From Rhodanobacteraceae bacterium UBA703 (GTDB lineage: Bacteria > Pseudomonadota > Gammaproteobacteria > Xanthomonadales > Rhodanobacteraceae), in assembly GCA_002297645.1 (NCBI GenBank), contig DBMH01000048.1:164-6612 (forward strand): a stretch of 6,449 nt of DNA, in the 5' to 3' direction. A program made the translations under genes and the position numbers. How positions within the stretch are numbered: the stretch's first letter is position 1; the number at the start of each line of letters is the position of its first letter. The notes below the pieces were generated by a model. That model ran no database searches and was not told the origin of the DNA. It was given only the letters and a program-made list of their open reading frames with translations. Positions 5,022-6,449 of the stretch are shown piece by piece.

Positions 5022-5282
5022 ATGCGACTCTTCATGCAGACCAAAGCCGCCGGCGCCGAAGCGCCGCGCTACTACCAGATCTCGCTCGAGCAGGACCTGC
5101 TCGGCGGCTGGACGCTGTTCCGCGAATGGGGCCAGCAGGGCAACCGCCGCGCGAGCGTCAAGCGCGAACTGTTCCTCGAACGCGACGCCGCCCTCAACGC
5201 GTTCGAGCATGCGCGCGACCTGCAGATCAAGCGCGGCTTCCAGGTCATGTTCAGCCAGGGCTTCGACGGCCCGCACGCCTGA
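5022..5282 (+). CDS. Stand-alone WGR-domain protein
   Basis: Small soluble protein of 86 residues made of little more than one WGR domain, named after the Trp-Gly-Arg motif found in PARPs and in bacterial proteins thought to bind nucleic acid. The domain runs from about 17 to 74: YYQISLEQDLLGGWTLFREWGQQGN with Trp30 and the WG pair Trp36-Gly37, followed by strand and helix sequence FLERDAALNAFEHARDLQIKRGF. The third position of the signature is Gln38 instead of Arg, with Arg42-Arg43 shortly after. Either ATG 5022 or ATG 5034 could be the start; 5022 fits the promoter spacing. No nuclease, ligase or other fused domain is present. It lies 91 bp upstream of hemE on the same strand but has no obvious link to haem synthesis. 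The nucleic-acid role is inferred from the family. Confidence 0.88.
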   Translation: MRLFMQTKAAGAEAPRYYQISLEQDLLGGWTLFREWGQQGNRRASVKRELFLERDAALNAFEHARDLQIKRGFQVMFSQGFDGPHA

Positions 5283-5317
5283 GTCCCCGCCCCTCTGAGT
5301 CCTATTGCCGCGCCCCC

Positions 5318-5337
5318 GTGGCCGGCACGCCGGCCGC
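5318..5337 (+). terminator. Hairpin between the WGR gene and hemE
   Basis: GGCCGG (5320-5325) and CCGGCC (5330-5335) are perfect complements around a CACG loop, extended by a T-G wobble and a G-C pair. The stem is all GC, but no T-run follows, only a pyrimidine-rich stretch (5347-5358). It could weakly separate the two genes or shape the hemE leader. Confidence 0.3.
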
Positions 5338-5373
5338 AGCGACAATCTCCCCCTTTCCATCGTGAGGTCCCGC

Positions 5374-6432
5374 ATGTCCACGCCCGACCACCGCTTCCTG
5401 CGCGCGCTGCGCCGCGAACCCGTCGACACCACGCCCGTCTGGATCATGCGCCAGGCCGGACGCTACCTGCCGGAATACCGCGCCACGCGCGAACGCGCGG
5501 GCAATTTCCTCACGATGGCGCAGACGCCCGAGATCGCCTGCGAGGTCACCTTGCAGCCGCTGGCGCGGTTTCCGCTCGACGCGGCGATCCTCTTTTCCGA
5601 CATCCTGACGATCCCGGATGCGATGGGGCTGGGCCTGCACTTCGTCGACGGCGAGGGCCCGAAGCTGCGGCATCCCGTGCGCAGCGCCGCCGATGTCGCC
5701 CGCCTCGGCGTGCCGGACCCTGAGACGGACCTGCGCTACGTTCCCGATGCGGTGCGCCTGATCCGCCGCGAGCTGAAGGACCGCGCCCCGCTGATCGGCT
5801 TCTCCGGCAGTCCATGGACGCTGGCCTGCTACATGATCGAAGGCGAAGGCTCGTCGAACTTCTCGCGCGCCAAGGCCATGGCGCTCGACGACGCGCCGAC
5901 GATGCACCGGCTGCTCGACGTGCTGGCGCGCTCGGTCTCCACCTACCTCGCCGCGCAGGCGGCCGCCGGCGCGCAGGCGCTGATGGTGTTCGACACCTGG
6001 GGCGGCCTGCTCGCCCCCTCGATGTTCCGCGAGTTCTCGCAGCGCTACCTGGCACAGATCGTCGCCGCGCTGAAGGCGCATCCGGCCGTGGCCGACGTAC
6101 CGGTCATCCTGTTCTCGAAGGGCGCCAACGCCCACCTCGAAACCCTGGCCGACAGCGGCTGCGACGGGCTGGGCCTCGACTGGACGGTCGACATCGCCGA
6201 CGCGCGCGCGCGCGTCGGTTCGCGCGTGGCGCTGCAGGGCAATCTCGATCCGGCCGTACTGGCCGCCTCGCCCGAGGCGATCCGCGGCGAAGCCCGCCGC
6301 ATCATCGACGGCTTCGGCGCGCACCCCGGCCACGTGTTCAATCTCGGCCATGGCATCACGCCGGACATCAAGCCCGAGCACGTCGCCGTCCTCGTCGACG
6401 CCGTACACGAATTCGGGCGTCGCACGGCCTGA
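5374..6432 (+). CDS. hemE: Uroporphyrinogen decarboxylase
   Basis: Cytoplasmic, cofactor-free enzyme that removes four carboxyl groups from uroporphyrinogen III to give coproporphyrinogen III in haem synthesis. It has 352 residues, normal length, as a single TIM-barrel domain. Recognisable motifs: PVWIMRQAGRYLPEYR at 21-36, ILFSDILTIPDAMG at 72-85 with the catalytic Asp76, FSGSPWTLACYMIEG at 143-157 with Tyr153, FDTWGGLL at 206-213, FSKGANAHLE at 247-256, GLDWT at 267-271, LQGNLDP at 287-293 and NLGHGITP at 323-330 with His326. All active-site residues are present. ATG 5374 is preceded by GAGGT five bases upstream, and the protein then begins a few residues before the first conserved motif, as usual. 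Longer in-frame starts lack a ribosome site. It is complete and ends 17 bp from the window edge. Confidence 0.98.
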   Translation: MSTPDHRFLRALRREPVDTTPVWIMRQAGRYLPEYRATRERAGNFLTMAQTPEIACEVTLQPLARFPLDAAILFSDILTIPDAMGLGLHFVDGEGPKLRHPVRSAADVARLGVPDPETDLRYVPDAVRLIRRELKDRAPLIGFSGSPWTLACYMIEGEGSSNFSRAKAMALDDAPTMHRLLDVLARSVSTYLAAQAAAGAQALMVFDTWGGLLAPSMFREFSQRYLAQIVAALKAHPAVADVPVILFSKGANAHLETLADSGCDGLGLDWTVDIADARARVGSRVALQGNLDPAVLAASPEAIRGEARRIIDGFGAHPGHVFNLGHGITPDIKPEHVAVLVDAVHEFGRRTA

Positions 6433-6449
6433 ACGTACGGTCCCGCGCC

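Noticed and set aside
5302..6408. Long minus-strand open frame (368 codons) opposite hemE
   Set aside because: It is antisense to a complete hemE with every catalytic motif. Composition is typical of an antisense shadow and no start signal is evident.

Overview
The window is about 6.4 kb of GC-rich, densely coding DNA that looks like the chromosome of a gammaproteobacterium. I infer the order Xanthomonadales (Lysobacterales) from base composition, the aroK-aroB block close to hemE, and the presence of exosortase H with a PEP-CTERM/IPTL-like protein. No marker proves the lineage. I see no tRNA, rRNA, CRISPR array, insertion sequence or phage gene. Base composition is even throughout, so I see no sign of recent transfer.

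Left part (1-2546), all on the minus strand. Read in transcription order, there is an XrtH-type exosortase (2546-2034), a dodecin flavin-storage protein (1932-1729), an OmpR-type response regulator (about 1712-972), and a conserved but uncharacterised coiled-coil protein (553-5). Dodecin and the regulator are only 16 bp apart, so they are probably co-transcribed. The regulator has no usable ATG, GTG or TTG start, and a CTG start is proposed. A 418-bp gap (554-971) contains a palindrome at the regulator stop codon, two further inverted repeats and a perfect 13-bp tandem duplication, but no credible gene.

Middle part (2547-4316). A divergent intergenic region with nested inverted repeats and a probable near-leaderless promoter leads into aroK (shikimate kinase) and aroB (3-dehydroquinate synthase). 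Their ATGA overlap makes them a translationally coupled shikimate-pathway pair. aroB ends 7 bp from the stop codon of a convergent minus-strand gene. That gene encodes a secreted protein with a C-terminal tripartite sorting-type tail and is a plausible, non-canonical substrate of the exosortase encoded about 1.8 kb away.

Right part (4806-6449). A divergent region leads to a small stand-alone WGR-domain protein (5022-5282) and then to hemE (uroporphyrinogen decarboxylase, 5374-6432), both on the plus strand. Most of the window is housekeeping (aromatic amino acid and haem synthesis). The parts worth a second look are the exosortase with its possible local substrate, the dodecin/regulator unit with its odd start, the uncharacterised coiled-coil protein and the lone WGR protein. 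I do not see a clearly new multi-gene system.
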